A stretch of DNA of 64,000 bases, from NCBI RefSeq assembly GCF_900105195.1, contig NZ_FNRX01000002.1, forward strand, positions 2,232,001-2,296,000. Direction: 5' to 3'. The translations under genes and the position numbers were made by a program. Of this stretch, positions 50,563-59,405 are shown one piece after another. Source of the DNA: Rhodococcus pyridinivorans (GTDB lineage Bacteria; Actinomycetota; Actinomycetes; Mycobacteriales; Mycobacteriaceae). The notes beneath the pieces were generated by a model, which made no database searches, was not told where the DNA came from, and saw only the letters and a list, made by a program, of their open reading frames with translations. Positions within the stretch are counted from its first letter, which is position 1. The number at the start of each line of letters is the position of its first letter.

Positions 50563-50595
50563 GCGGGGGAGAAGCTCACCGAGTTTCTCCCCCGC
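50563..50595 (+). terminator. Hairpin terminator after gadB
   Basis: GCGGGGGAGAA (50563-50573) pairs with TTCTCCCCCGC (50585-50595), an 11-bp perfect stem with an 11-nt loop, 11 nt after the stop. Confidence 0.82.
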
Positions 50596-50708
50596 CGACG
50601 TGAAATCCGTTCGTGGACCGTGTGAATGGAGGTGCGGAGTTACTTCGATGTGATTCCTGGCGCGCGATCGGAGTTCCGGCGAAATCCGTCATTTCCCCCG
50701 CCGGCTGC

Positions 50709-50714
50709 TAATAT
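50709..50714 (+). promoter_or_regulatory. Candidate -10 (TAATAT) of the LuxR-family regulator gene
   Basis: TAATAT lies in an A/T-rich stretch about 64 nt before GTG 50778, after the gadB terminator. AAAGGGA at 50763-50769 is the matching ribosome-binding site. Confidence 0.4.
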
Positions 50715-50777
50715 TTGCACATACCTGTGAGTCCGTTTCGAGGGCGATGCTGCCCGGATGCGAAAGGGATAGTGGAC

Positions 50778-53261
50778 GTGCCGAGAACACTGCCTTTGTC
50801 CCGTCGCCGATTGTTCTCCGTTCTGTCCGCGCATTCCGAACTCGCCGTGATCCTCGGTGGCCCCTTCTCCGGCAAGACGACCCTCGTCGACACGTGGCTG
50901 GCGACCGACCCGTGTCCCGAGTGGGCGCCGGTGGTGATTCCCGAACCCGCGCACGACGTCACACCCGAGACCTACTGGGCGACGGTGGCATCGTCGCTGT
51001 GCACCTCCCTCGGAGTCGACGAACCCGTTGCGGCGGAAGGCTCCTTCGACTCGTTGTGTTCGATACTGGTCCGGCACCCCCGGCCCGTGATGTTCGTGCT
51101 CGACGGTGTCCGGTCGGTCGAAGCGATCGAAGACCGGGTCGGGCAGTTGCTGCGGCTCGGGCCGCAGGTGCGGATGGTGGTCACCAGCAGGGCCGCAGGC
51201 TCGTGGGCCGAACTTGTCGACGGACACCCGCACAGGACGATCGTCGGCGACGACGACCTGGCGTTCACCGTGGACGAGACCGCTGCACTGTGCCGGCTCT
51301 TCGGACTTGCGCGGGACCAACGCACCATCGAGTGGATCACCCGCCGCACCGAAGGATTCGCCGCATTCGTCGCGGCGGTGTGTGCGACGCTGCGTGCCGA
51401 GAAGCCGGATCGGGTCTACGGCACCGACGCCCTCGACGTCCTGGTCGACTCGACCGTCGATCTCGTCGTCATGCATGTCGTGGCCGCGGATCCCTCACTG
51501 GCACTGTCCTCCCGCTCGGTCCTCGTCTCCGCCGCACCCAACACGGTGACGGAGTCGTCGATTTCGGCTCTACCGCACATCGACGACAGCGACGCCTTCC
51601 TCACCGCGCTGACCGAGTCGGGACTGATCGAGGCCTGCTCGACGGACGAGGACTCCACGGACGGCGAGACCGCCTGGCGCTATCCCGAGGTCGTCCACAG
51701 ATCACTCCTGCGGGTGGGCAGCGCCGAATACCCGAAGGAGCTGCGGGATGCGCGGTCGGCTCTCATCGACTACTGGTTGCAGCGCTCGCGTCCGGACATC
51801 GCCCTCGAACATGCCGTGGAGCGGCGCGACTGGCGATGCGCGATCGACATCGTCGAGAAGAACTGGGTGGCGCTGTACGGAAGCGGATCGCTCCGCTCCC
51901 TGGGGATCGTGCTGCTCGAGCTGCTCCCCGACGACATGACGACCAACGATCGCACCGTCGCGTCGCTGCGGACGATCACCTGTGCCCGGAACAAGGCGGG
52001 AGAGCCGGAACAGTGGGCCTTCCCTCGATCCTTCGAAACGATCCTTCGCCTCGGAAGTCTCCGGATGCAGGGTGCCTACGACGAGGCGATGGAAGTGTGC
52101 GACGGCCTGGCCACCGAACCCGTGCCGAATTTCGAGACGCTGGACGACACGACCCGGCACGCCCACGGACTGAAATACCTCAACTTCGGCACCGTCTACC
52201 TCCTCGGCGGACGCACCACCGATGCCGGAACGATGCTGCGCCGTGCCCACACGGCGGGTCGCGGTGTGTTCGTCGAGCGAGAGGCCGCGGGCAAACTCGC
52301 GCTCCTCGAAGCCCTCCGGGGCCGGACCCACGAGGCGACCCGGTGGATCGAGGAGGAGCTCCGGCATCCGCCGATCATGGGAGAGGCCGAGGCCCTCATC
52401 CGTACGGCGGGCCTGGTCGCCACCGCGCTCGTGGCCCTCGACAGGCTCGACACCGGCACGGCCTTCCGCGCGCTCTCCGAACTCGGCACTCTCCGCCACA
52501 CGGAAGAGTTGTGGGCGGCCGTCATGTACGCGCGGGGGCGACTGGCGCTGCTGAGCGGTGTGCCCGCCGACGGCCTGCTGTACATCGATTCGGAACTTCA
52601 GCACTTCTCCCATCGCCTCACCGGTATCTCCGCGGTGTTGGTCGATGCCGCGCGTGCCGACCTGCACCTCGCGCTCGGCGAGGCCCGCGCGGCGTGCGAG
52701 CTGGTCGACAGCTCGACGCACCCCCTCACGGCTCCGGCCCGTGCGCGATTGCGTCTGCTCGGCGGCGATCCCGGAGGCGCGGAGGTGATCGTGCATCGTG
52801 GGGATGCCGCCCGTGAGCACTGTCCGGCCGTCGGTGCGGAACTCGCCCTGATCGGATCGGTGGCGTCTCTGAGACTCGGTCGCCGCACCGATGCGCGACG
52901 GCATCTCCAGCGGGCCGTGGTGCTGGCGGAACATGCCGGGGTGACACGGCCGTTCGTCGGAGTCCCGCCCTCGGCCGTGCGCGACATCCTGTCGCTCGGG
53001 GTCGACCTGCCGATCGATCTCGACCCGGCGATGGCCGAGTACGGCATCTTCCGCGAGATCCGTGTCGTCGTACGGCTGACCCCACGCGAGCGCGCGGTCC
53101 TCGACGCATTGCTCGCCGGCGGCACGGCGGGCACGATCGCCAAGGAACAGTTCGTCACCCTCAACACCGTCAAGACCCAATTGCGTTCCCTCTACCGGAA
53201 ACTGGGCGTGCATTCGCGTGAGGAAGCGATCGCGCAGGCACACAGGCTCGTCGTCGGCTGA
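50778..53261 (+). CDS. Large LuxR-family (MalT/LAL-like) transcriptional regulator
   Basis: This protein of about 827 aa begins with a STAND-type NTPase domain: Walker A GGPFSGKTT (27-35), Walker B-like MFVLDGV near 110, and VVTSRAAG as sensor. A long helical, TPR-like middle (about 330-720) follows. It ends in a LuxR helix-turn-helix domain (LTPRERAVLDALLAGG, then FVTLNTVKTQLRSLYRKLGV). The layout is that of MalT-type activators, which bind an effector and ATP before acting at promoters. The GTG at 50778 has AAAGGGA 8 nt upstream. It follows gadB in the same direction but behind a terminator, so it may regulate gadB and the neighbouring genes; the target is unproven. Confidence 0.9.
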   Translation: MPRTLPLSRRRLFSVLSAHSELAVILGGPFSGKTTLVDTWLATDPCPEWAPVVIPEPAHDVTPETYWATVASSLCTSLGVDEPVAAEGSFDSLCSILVRHPRPVMFVLDGVRSVEAIEDRVGQLLRLGPQVRMVVTSRAAGSWAELVDGHPHRTIVGDDDLAFTVDETAALCRLFGLARDQRTIEWITRRTEGFAAFVAAVCATLRAEKPDRVYGTDALDVLVDSTVDLVVMHVVAADPSLALSSRSVLVSAAPNTVTESSISALPHIDDSDAFLTALTESGLIEACSTDEDSTDGETAWRYPEVVHRSLLRVGSAEYPKELRDARSALIDYWLQRSRPDIALEHAVERRDWRCAIDIVEKNWVALYGSGSLRSLGIVLLELLPDDMTTNDRTVASLRTITCARNKAGEPEQWAFPRSFETILRLGSLRMQGAYDEAMEVCDGLATEPVPNFETLDDTTRHAHGLKYLNFGTVYLLGGRTTDAGTMLRRAHTAGRGVFVEREAAGKLALLEALRGRTHEATRWIEEELRHPPIMGEAEALIRTAGLVATALVALDRLDTGTAFRALSELGTLRHTEELWAAVMYARGRLALLSGVPADGLLYIDSELQHFSHRLTGISAVLVDAARADLHLALGEARAACELVDSSTHPLTAPARARLRLLGGDPGGAEVIVHRGDAAREHCPAVGAELALIGSVASLRLGRRTDARRHLQRAVVLAEHAGVTRPFVGVPPSAVRDILSLGVDLPIDLDPAMAEYGIFREIRVVVRLTPRERAVLDALLAGGTAGTIAKEQFVTLNTVKTQLRSLYRKLGVHSREEAIAQAHRLVVG

Positions 53262-53297
53262 GACCCTTTCCCGAAGCTACGACCGGAACCCCGGGGA

Positions 53298-53948
53298 CTA
53301 TCGGAGGACGGTGCCGACGATGCCCGCGAAGTAACCGATGCGTGCGATCTCGGACGGACGGAACTCCGGTCCGCCGGGGCGGCCGAGGACGAGGACACGT
53401 TCGGGCGAGCCGAGGGGAGCGGCCGCGAGCATCGTGTCCATGTCGCGCCAGAGCTGCGGCACCCACTCACCGTCGTGGTCGAGCAGGGTGGCCTCGGCGA
53501 GCGGCATCCAGGGGACGCCGTCGAGGTGGGTCTCCGGCGAACCCGGGCTCCCCGCGAGGCGGAAGATGCCGTTCGGGCCGACTCCGAGCACGGTCGCCCA
53601 ACCCACGCGGAGCACCCGGGGAGCACCGTCGACGAGGATCTGGATGCGGTCGTCGCGGGCGGCGGCGACGTGATCGATCAGTTCGAGTTCGCGATGGGTG
53701 TCGAGGATTCCGGCGTAGGGACGGATCGAGTCGACCGTCACACCGGGCAGGGCCTCGGCCGCGGTGAGGAGCGTGTCGGGGAGCTTGCCCGGCTCGACGT
53801 CGACGACGAGATCGTCGATCGCGAAGTCCGTGCCGCGTTCGACGACGTCGAGCGACAGGATGTCGGCGCCGACCGAACCGAGCGCCAGGGCGAGCGAGCC
53901 GAGGCTACCGGGACGATCGGGGAGCCTGACACGCAAGAGGTACGACAC
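53298..53948 (-). CDS. ACT-domain protein (Rv3013-type)
   Basis: This protein of about 216 aa starts with an ACT domain (YLLRVRLPDRPGSLGSLALALGSVGADILSLDVVER), then a VDSIRPYAG segment. The C-terminal half (TVLGVGPNGIFRLAGSPGSPE and RVLVLGRPGGPEFRPSE) has no known catalytic motif. ACT domains usually sense amino acids, so a regulatory protein is likely. The GTG at 53948 has AAAGGA 5-6 nt upstream; the frame continues further upstream without a protein-like sequence. It diverges from gatCA across 367 nt, the same arrangement as Rv3013/Rv3012c. Confidence 0.85.
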   Translation of the reverse strand: MSYLLRVRLPDRPGSLGSLALALGSVGADILSLDVVERGTDFAIDDLVVDVEPGKLPDTLLTAAEALPGVTVDSIRPYAGILDTHRELELIDHVAAARDDRIQILVDGAPRVLRVGWATVLGVGPNGIFRLAGSPGSPETHLDGVPWMPLAEATLLDHDGEWVPQLWRDMDTMLAAAPLGSPERVLVLGRPGGPEFRPSEIARIGYFAGIVGTVLR

Positions 53949-54315
53949 GTGAGTCCTTTCCCCAGTCGGTTTCCTGCCGTCGACGAACGCCACATCGACG
54001 GCACATGGTGCGCCGGCATCCGAGTGCCGGCCCAGGGGCCCGTGTCGACCTCTGGCAGACCACATCCTTGCACCTCGGCGCCGGCGTCCGGGACGGCGCA
54101 GATCCGAAATTATGCCGACCCCATCGATAATCCCCGGTCGCGACGGTGCATGTCACACGAACGCAACACAGCGTTGCGAAGCTTGCAACATCGGCGGACG
54201 GGACGCGACGCCGACCGGGCGACGAGTGATGTCGCCGAACCGCGTGCGCCGTCGCTTCCAGGACGCATTACCCTGGACAGGACGTTCACTCTCCATCGGA
54301 AAGGGGCCATTCACG
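53949..54315. promoter_or_regulatory. Divergent intergenic region between the ACT-domain gene and gatC
   Basis: This gap holds no convincing gene. TACCCT at 54269-54274 is a plausible -10 for gatC, giving a leader of about 35 nt with GAAAGGGG before GTG 54316. A short element has three related blocks: GCAAC (54163-54167), GTTGC (54173-54177) and GCAAC (54185-54189). The middle block can pair with either neighbour, so two mutually exclusive hairpins are possible. No T-box leader is recognised. Confidence 0.4.
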
Positions 54316-54615
54316 GTGCCTGCCATCTCCCGTGACGAGGTCGCGCATCTCGCCCGGTTGTCCCGGCTTGCGCTGACCGATGCCGAACTCGACGAGTTCG
54401 CCGGTCAGTTGGATTCGATCCTCAACCACGTCAAGGCGGTGTCGGAGGTGGCCGCGGACGATGTGGCTCCCATGGCGAACCCGAACGCCGTCACCAACGT
54501 GACGCGACCCGACGTCGTCGTCCCCGGTCTCACACCCGAGCAGGCGCTCTCCGGTGCGCCGGCCGTCGAGGAGGATCGCTTCTCGGTCCCGCAGATCCTG
54601 GGAGAGGGCGAATGA
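54316..54615 (+). CDS. gatC: Glutamyl/aspartyl-tRNA amidotransferase subunit C
   Basis: This 99-aa subunit stabilises the GatCAB complex that converts mischarged Glu-tRNA(Gln) and Asp-tRNA(Asn). [22 protein letters not shown] at the N terminus and [17 protein letters not shown] near the middle are diagnostic. The start is GTG 54316; an in-frame opening upstream to 54112 lies in the leader. The stop overlaps the gatA start by 4 nt. Confidence 0.95.
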   Translation: MPAISRDEVAHLARLSRLALTDAELDEFAGQLDSILNHVKAVSEVAADDVAPMANPNAVTNVTRPDVVVPGLTPEQALSGAPAVEEDRFSVPQILGEGE

Positions 54616-56087
54616 GCACGGATACGACACGCCTCGACGCCGCGACTCTGGCGTCGAAGATCCATGCCGGCGAACTGTCGTCGGTGGAGGTCACCCAGGC
54701 CCACCTCGATCGCATCGCCGAGGTCGACGGCGAGTACAACGCCTTCCTGCACGTCGCCTCCGAGCAGGCGCTCGCCGCCGCGGAGGAGGTCGACCGTGCC
54801 GTCGCCGCGGGCGAGAAACCGGCCTCGGCGCTCGCCGGTGTGCCGCTCGCGCTCAAGGACGTGTTCACCACCACGGACATGCCCACCACGTGCGGTTCGA
54901 AGATCCTCGAGGGCTGGGTCTCGCCCTACGACGCGACGCTCACCACGAAGCTGCGCGAGGCCGGGATCCCCATCCTCGGCAAGACCAACATGGACGAGTT
55001 CGCGATGGGTTCGTCCACCGAGAACTCGGCCTACGGCCCCACCCGCAACCCGTGGGACACCAGCCGTATCCCGGGTGGCTCGGGTGGCGGTTCCGCTGCG
55101 GCGCTCGCGTCGTATCAAGCACCCCTCGCGATCGGCACCGACACCGGTGGCTCGATCCGCCAGCCCGCCGCTGTCACCGCCACCGTCGGCACCAAGCCCA
55201 CCTACGGCACGGTCTCTCGGTACGGCCTCGTCGCCTGTGCGTCGTCGCTCGACCAGGGTGGTCCCTGCGGCCGCACCGTCCTCGACACGGCGCTGCTGCA
55301 CGAGGTCATCGCCGGGCACGACCCGCGCGACTCGACGTCGGTGAACGCCCCCGTGCGTCCCGTCGTGGAGGCGGCGCGCCAGGGTGCGGCCGGCGACCTG
55401 AAGGGCCTGAAGGTCGGCGTGGTCAAGGAGCTGCACTCCGACAGCTACCAGCCCGGCGTGCTCTCGTCGTTCGATGCGGCGGTCGAGACGCTCACGAAGC
55501 TCGGCGCGGAGGTCGTCGAGGTCTCGTGCCCGCACTTCGAGTACGCGCTCGCCTCGTACTACCTGATCCTGCCGTCGGAGGTCTCCTCCAACCTGGCCCG
55601 CTTCGACGGGATGCGGTACGGCATGCGCGTCGACGACGGCACGATGAGTGCCGAGCAGGTCATGGCCGCGACCCGCGCCGCCGGTTTCGGCAAGGAGGTC
55701 AAGCGCCGCATCATGATCGGCACCTACGCGCTGTCCTCCGGCTACTACGAGGCCTACTACGGTCAGGCACTCAAAGTCCGGAGCCTCATCGCGCAGGACT
55801 TCGACAAGGCCTACGAGCAGGTCGACGTGCTGGTCTCGCCCACGAGCCCGTTCACGCCGTGGAAGCTCGGCGAGAAGGTCGACGATCCGCTGGCGATGTA
55901 CCTGTCCGACCTGTGCACGCTCCCGACCAACCTCGCGGGGCACTGCGCGATGTCGGTGCCGTCCGGCCTCTCGGCGGACGACGGTCTCCCCGTCGGTCTG
56001 CAGATCATGGCCCCGGCCCTGGCCGACGAGCGCCTGTACCGCGTGGGTGCGGCCTTCGAGGCGGCACGAGGACCCATCGTCGCCTGA
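54612..56087 (+). CDS. gatA: Glutamyl/aspartyl-tRNA amidotransferase subunit A
   Basis: This 491-aa amidase subunit of GatCAB releases ammonia from glutamine. The catalytic triad is visible: K82 in PLALKDVF, S157 in [10 protein letters not shown] and nucleophile S181 in [34 protein letters not shown] is specific for GatA against general amidases. The ATG overlaps gatC. gatB lies 5 kb downstream beyond an accessory block and pfkA. The 84 nt after the stop, towards the convergent hydrolase gene, hold no strong terminator. Confidence 0.97.
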   Translation: MSTDTTRLDAATLASKIHAGELSSVEVTQAHLDRIAEVDGEYNAFLHVASEQALAAAEEVDRAVAAGEKPASALAGVPLALKDVFTTTDMPTTCGSKILEGWVSPYDATLTTKLREAGIPILGKTNMDEFAMGSSTENSAYGPTRNPWDTSRIPGGSGGGSAAALASYQAPLAIGTDTGGSIRQPAAVTATVGTKPTYGTVSRYGLVACASSLDQGGPCGRTVLDTALLHEVIAGHDPRDSTSVNAPVRPVVEAARQGAAGDLKGLKVGVVKELHSDSYQPGVLSSFDAAVETLTKLGAEVVEVSCPHFEYALASYYLILPSEVSSNLARFDGMRYGMRVDDGTMSAEQVMAATRAAGFGKEVKRRIMIGTYALSSGYYEAYYGQALKVRSLIAQDFDKAYEQVDVLVSPTSPFTPWKLGEKVDDPLAMYLSDLCTLPTNLAGHCAMSVPSGLSADDGLPVGLQIMAPALADERLYRVGAAFEAARGPIVA

Positions 56088-56171
56088 TCCTTTCCCGCAC
56101 CACGACCCGTCGTGCCGTTCGTCGGCCGGCGGGTCGCGGTGTATCCGGACGCCGATCCGTGTGGGCGCGAT

Positions 56172-57452
56172 CTACCCGTCGGCGGAGGTGCACCGCGCCT
56201 GATCGTCGCCGTAGCGATGACCGTGACCGGGTGCCGCCTCGAGCGAGGTGAGCAGGTCCACCGTTGTGTTCACGAACGACACCACCGGCAGCCACGGCGG
56301 GGTCGGGGCATCGGCGCGCGCATGCGACAGATCGGGCGGCGACCACAGCAGCGACGGCCGCCACCACACCACCGGGTCGGAGGTGTTCGCCCGGACACTC
56401 GCACCGGCGGTGCGGACCCCCGCGGGTGGCCCCGCGAGGAACAGTGCACACGGCTCCGGTTCGTCGTCGAAGACGGCGCTCGCGCCGGACGCTCCCAGAG
56501 ACTGCCCGTAGACGTGCAGGGCGGGGCGTCGCTCGTCGGGCAGCGTGGACAGGTGCGCCCGCAAGGCGGTGACGAGCGCGCGGGCCTCCTCCTCCGCAGC
56601 ACCGCGATCGAGGACGAAGGTCACCCAGCTCGGCATGTCCGAGTACTGCTGGGCGACGATGGCGACATCGTCGCCCCACCGGTTCTCGAAGCCGCGAACC
56701 GCAGCGGCATCGACCCAGCCCGAGCCGGTCGGCACGGCCACCACGAGATGCGGTCGGTCGAAGGCTCTCGCCCGGCGGAGTTCGTCCACCGCGAACTCGG
56801 CGCGCGCAGACGGATCCGGCGCGGCCGACAACGGTATGTAGATCCGGATCGGTGACCTCTCGGAGGGCAGGGACACGAACTTCTGCCCCTCTCGACCCAA
56901 CCGGTTCCACAACACCGCCGATCCCACGCCACCCGACAATCCCGCCGAGAGCGCGGTGGGGGAGGCGACCGTGTCGACCGCCCCTCCGGGTGAGAAGGCC
57001 GCCGTGGTGCCGATCCCAACCGTGGCGCCGATTCCCAGCGTCGCGGCGACGGCCACCGCCACCCCGCGTCGCGACAGGAGGTGCACGAGGCGCGGAAGGG
57101 CGAGCAGCGCCGCGACGACCACGATCGCGACTGCCAGTGCCTCCAGCCACCAGCGCACATCCAGCGCCGGGACCGCCATCGCCTCCCGCAGACCGTTCTG
57201 CCACCGATGCGCACCGGCGGCCGTGACCAGCACGACGGATCCGCCGACGAGCGCGACGGGCACACGCAGTTCCGGTCTCGCCGGCCGCGGAGCCCGACCG
57301 GTCCGCCGCCTCGCGGTCACGACGAGACGGAGAACGGCCAGCGCGACCAGGACGAACACCCCTGTGACGACGCCCTGCACGACCGACTGTCGCGGCAGCA
57401 GGGGAGGGGCGAGGGAGATCACCGTCGCGAGAACCACCATGAGGATCGTCAT
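56172..57452 (-). CDS. Membrane-anchored alpha/beta-hydrolase
   Basis: This 426-aa protein has an N-terminal half with four or so hydrophobic segments (TILMVVLATVISLAPPLL, VVTGVFVLVALAVLRLVV, VALVGGSVVLVTAAGA, LEALAVAIVVVAALLAL). The C-terminal half is a hydrolase domain with nucleophile elbow HVYGQSLGASGA (S318). The layout fits the Abhydrolase_9 group common in mycolata, whose substrates are mostly unknown; lipids are the usual guess. The ATG at 57452 overlaps the stop of the upstream PLA2-like gene (ATGA), with AAAGG upstream. An in-frame opening beyond the start lies across that gene and is not used. Confidence 0.87.
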   Translation of the reverse strand: MTILMVVLATVISLAPPLLPRQSVVQGVVTGVFVLVALAVLRLVVTARRRTGRAPRPARPELRVPVALVGGSVVLVTAAGAHRWQNGLREAMAVPALDVRWWLEALAVAIVVVAALLALPRLVHLLSRRGVAVAVAATLGIGATVGIGTTAAFSPGGAVDTVASPTALSAGLSGGVGSAVLWNRLGREGQKFVSLPSERSPIRIYIPLSAAPDPSARAEFAVDELRRARAFDRPHLVVAVPTGSGWVDAAAVRGFENRWGDDVAIVAQQYSDMPSWVTFVLDRGAAEEEARALVTALRAHLSTLPDERRPALHVYGQSLGASGASAVFDDEPEPCALFLAGPPAGVRTAGASVRANTSDPVVWWRPSLLWSPPDLSHARADAPTPPWLPVVSFVNTTVDLLTSLEAAPGHGHRYGDDQARCTSADG

Positions 57453-58060
57453 CGCCGTACCTTTCGTGCCGTGAAGCCCAGAGCGACCGAGCCCGCAGCG
57501 ACGGCCAGGGCCCACGGCGATTCCGCGACAGGTGTCCGGTGACCCTGTCGCCACGAGTTGAATTCCACTGCTGCAGAAGAAATCCCTGCGATCGGCGTGC
57601 AGGAGGGGATGCCGGGTTCGGAACGGCAGACGGTGTCGAGATGCCGTGCGAACAGACCGTCGAGGTCGCGGCGGGCACCGGTGCCCAGCTCGCCACCGGT
57701 GGTGTGGGCGTACCGCAGGAGGTCGTACCCGAGATCGTGCACCCGGCATGCCGATTCGAACGCCGCCGGCAGCGGCACCGGGGCGGAGCAGTCACCTTCG
57801 GGGTCGGCGAGCACCGTCGTCCCGTCCGCCCACTGTTCGACGATCGGCGCATACCCCATCACGGCGGTGAAATCGGCCGGCAGGGACGACAGTGCTCCCT
57901 CCGCGTCGTCGGCGACGAGCGCCGTCACCGTCGCTGCGGCCGCGGCGTCCTCCGTCGGGGGCGCGGCGGAGTGGGCGAGCGCCCCCGGCACGGCGGCATA
58001 TGCTGCGGTGGCGAGGAAGGCGACCGACGCGACTCGGACCGCTGCGGATCTCACTGTCAT
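57449..58060 (-). CDS. Secreted, membrane-anchored phospholipase A2-like protein
   Basis: This 203-aa protein has a signal peptide (about 1-29, VASVAFLATAAYAAVPGALA) and a C-terminal transmembrane helix (about 182-198) followed by RKVRR. Between them, GDCSAPVPLP and CRVHDLGYDLLRYA carry the prokaryotic PLA2 signature, with catalytic-type H108-D109. DLDGLFARHLDTVC supplies the second Asp region, and C91, C105, C145 and C154 could form two disulfides. Streptomyces PLA2 enzymes share this CxxHDxGY core. It probably hydrolyses phospholipids outside the membrane, by inference. The ATG at 58060 is preceded by TAGCGT 7 nt upstream rather than a ribosome-binding site. It is translationally coupled to the alpha/beta-hydrolase. 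Confidence 0.83.
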   Translation of the reverse strand: MTVRSAAVRVASVAFLATAAYAAVPGALAHSAAPPTEDAAAAATVTALVADDAEGALSSLPADFTAVMGYAPIVEQWADGTTVLADPEGDCSAPVPLPAAFESACRVHDLGYDLLRYAHTTGGELGTGARRDLDGLFARHLDTVCRSEPGIPSCTPIAGISSAAVEFNSWRQGHRTPVAESPWALAVAAGSVALGFTARKVRR

Positions 58061-58067
58061 GCCGGTG

Positions 58068-58196
58068 ACGCTAGGAACGCGCAGCCCTGCACCGGACCCC
58101 GCGACGGAGCGATCTCGAGGAGACCGACACCACCCGCAGAGCTATGCGGATCTCACCCCCAGGTATGAGGACAGTCGAGACCCCGGCTCCTAGCGT
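58068..58196. promoter_or_regulatory. Divergent pair of matching leaderless promoters
   Basis: A perfect 9-bp inverted repeat, ACGCTAGGA (58068-58076) and TCCTAGCGT (58188-58196), places the same hexamer TAGCGT exactly 7 nt before ATG 58060 on the minus strand and 7 nt before GTG 58204 on the plus strand. Both are read as -10 elements of leaderless transcripts, one for the PLA2-like/hydrolase pair and one for the two-component system. Their identical 9-bp sequence suggests one shared sigma factor or regulator. Confidence 0.55.
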
Positions 58197-58203
58197 GGGT
58201 GAG

Positions 58204-59394
58204 GTGAAAGAGCTTGCGAAGTCCGGCGTGAGAACCGCGGGACGCCTGGGCCGGGGACGGTGGAGCGTCATCACCGTGGTCACCGTGACGTTGATCCTCT
58301 ATGCGATCGCGTGGCCGACGCTGCCCCTGACCCACGACGTCTCCCCACCCCTGTTGCCGCTGATCTCGGGGATGGCGGTGTTCCCGTTCCTCCTCGTGCT
58401 CGTCCGGCCGGCGCTCGGGTGGGCGGCGGCCGCGGCGGCGGGACTCGTCATCCCGATAACGTTCGACCTGGTCCCCGGCTACGACTATCCGTGGCAGGTC
58501 GTGCACATCATGGTGATGCTCGCGCTGGTGTTCGCCGTGGCGATCCGCGAGGAGATCCGGATCGTCCTCGTCGTCTGGGTCTCGACGGTTCTGCTCTTCG
58601 CGGCCTTCGTCCCCGGCAGCGACGGCTGGGGCTGGGGGATCGGGATCAGCGCGCTGGTGGTGTTCGGGCTGTTGGTGCGCTGGCTGGTGATCTCCCGACG
58701 GCAACTCGCCCAGCAGGAGGAAGCCAGCGAGCTCGAACGTGCACGGCGCGCCATCCTCGAGGAGAAGGCCCACATCGCACGCGACCTCCACGACATCGTT
58801 GCCCATCACATGTCGATGATCGTCGTGCAGGCGCAGAGCGCGCCCTACCGGCTCCCGGACGTGAACGACGACGTGCGCGCCGAATTCGACGCCCTCGGTG
58901 CGACCGCACGGGAGGCGCTGAACGAGGTCCGCACCCTGCTCGGAGTACTCCGCAGCGACGGGCAGCTCCCCGAACACGAACCGCAGCCCGACATCGACCG
59001 CATCGGTGAGCTGTTCGAGTCCTCCCGCCGAGCCGGGATGGCGCTCGAGACGGAGACGGTCGGCGTCCCCGCACCCGTCTCCGACGGTGTCGGACTCACC
59101 GTCTACCGGATCCTGCAAGAGTCTCTGGCGAACGCGGCCCGGCACGCACCCGGCGCCCGCGTGTCCGCACGACTGCAGTGGGAGCCGGCGACCGTCACGG
59201 TGGAGGTGACCAACGGGCCGGCCTCGCCCGGTCAGGTCGACACCACCGTTCGGCAGTCGGACCGCAGCGGCGGCAACGGAATCCTCGGCATGGTCGAACG
59301 TGCGTCCGTCGTGGGCGGGCAACTCGTCGCCCATCCCCGCCCCGGCGGCGGTTTCGAGGTCCGAGCGGTTCTCCCGGTGCTGACCGGGGCCTAA
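58204..59394 (+). CDS. Sensor histidine kinase, NarL/DesK type (HisKA_3)
   Basis: This membrane sensor kinase of about 396 aa has an N-terminal part with five or so transmembrane helices (about 20-165), a dimerisation/phosphoacceptor region EEKAHIARDLHDIVAHHMSMI with H196, and a HATPase domain with LQESLANAARHAPGA (N box) and GGNGILGMVERA (G box). GTG 58204 is chosen because TAGCGT lies 7 nt upstream; ATG 58144 and 58165 are alternatives lying upstream of that promoter. No separate ligand-binding domain is seen, so the signal is probably sensed in the membrane. The response regulator follows 12 nt later. Confidence 0.92.
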   Translation: MKELAKSGVRTAGRLGRGRWSVITVVTVTLILYAIAWPTLPLTHDVSPPLLPLISGMAVFPFLLVLVRPALGWAAAAAAGLVIPITFDLVPGYDYPWQVVHIMVMLALVFAVAIREEIRIVLVVWVSTVLLFAAFVPGSDGWGWGIGISALVVFGLLVRWLVISRRQLAQQEEASELERARRAILEEKAHIARDLHDIVAHHMSMIVVQAQSAPYRLPDVNDDVRAEFDALGATAREALNEVRTLLGVLRSDGQLPEHEPQPDIDRIGELFESSRRAGMALETETVGVPAPVSDGVGLTVYRILQESLANAARHAPGARVSARLQWEPATVTVEVTNGPASPGQVDTTVRQSDRSGGNGILGMVERASVVGGQLVAHPRPGGGFEVRAVLPVLTGA

Positions 59395-59397
59395 GGT
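59392..59397 (+). promoter_or_regulatory. Possible internal -10 (TAAGGT) at the kinase stop codon
   Basis: TAAGGT contains the TAA stop of the kinase gene and lies 8 nt before ATG 59406. It may allow separate leaderless expression of the response regulator. AAGGTGGG at the same place could instead be a ribosome-binding site. Confidence 0.3.
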
Positions 59398-59405
59398 GGG
59401 TGCCG

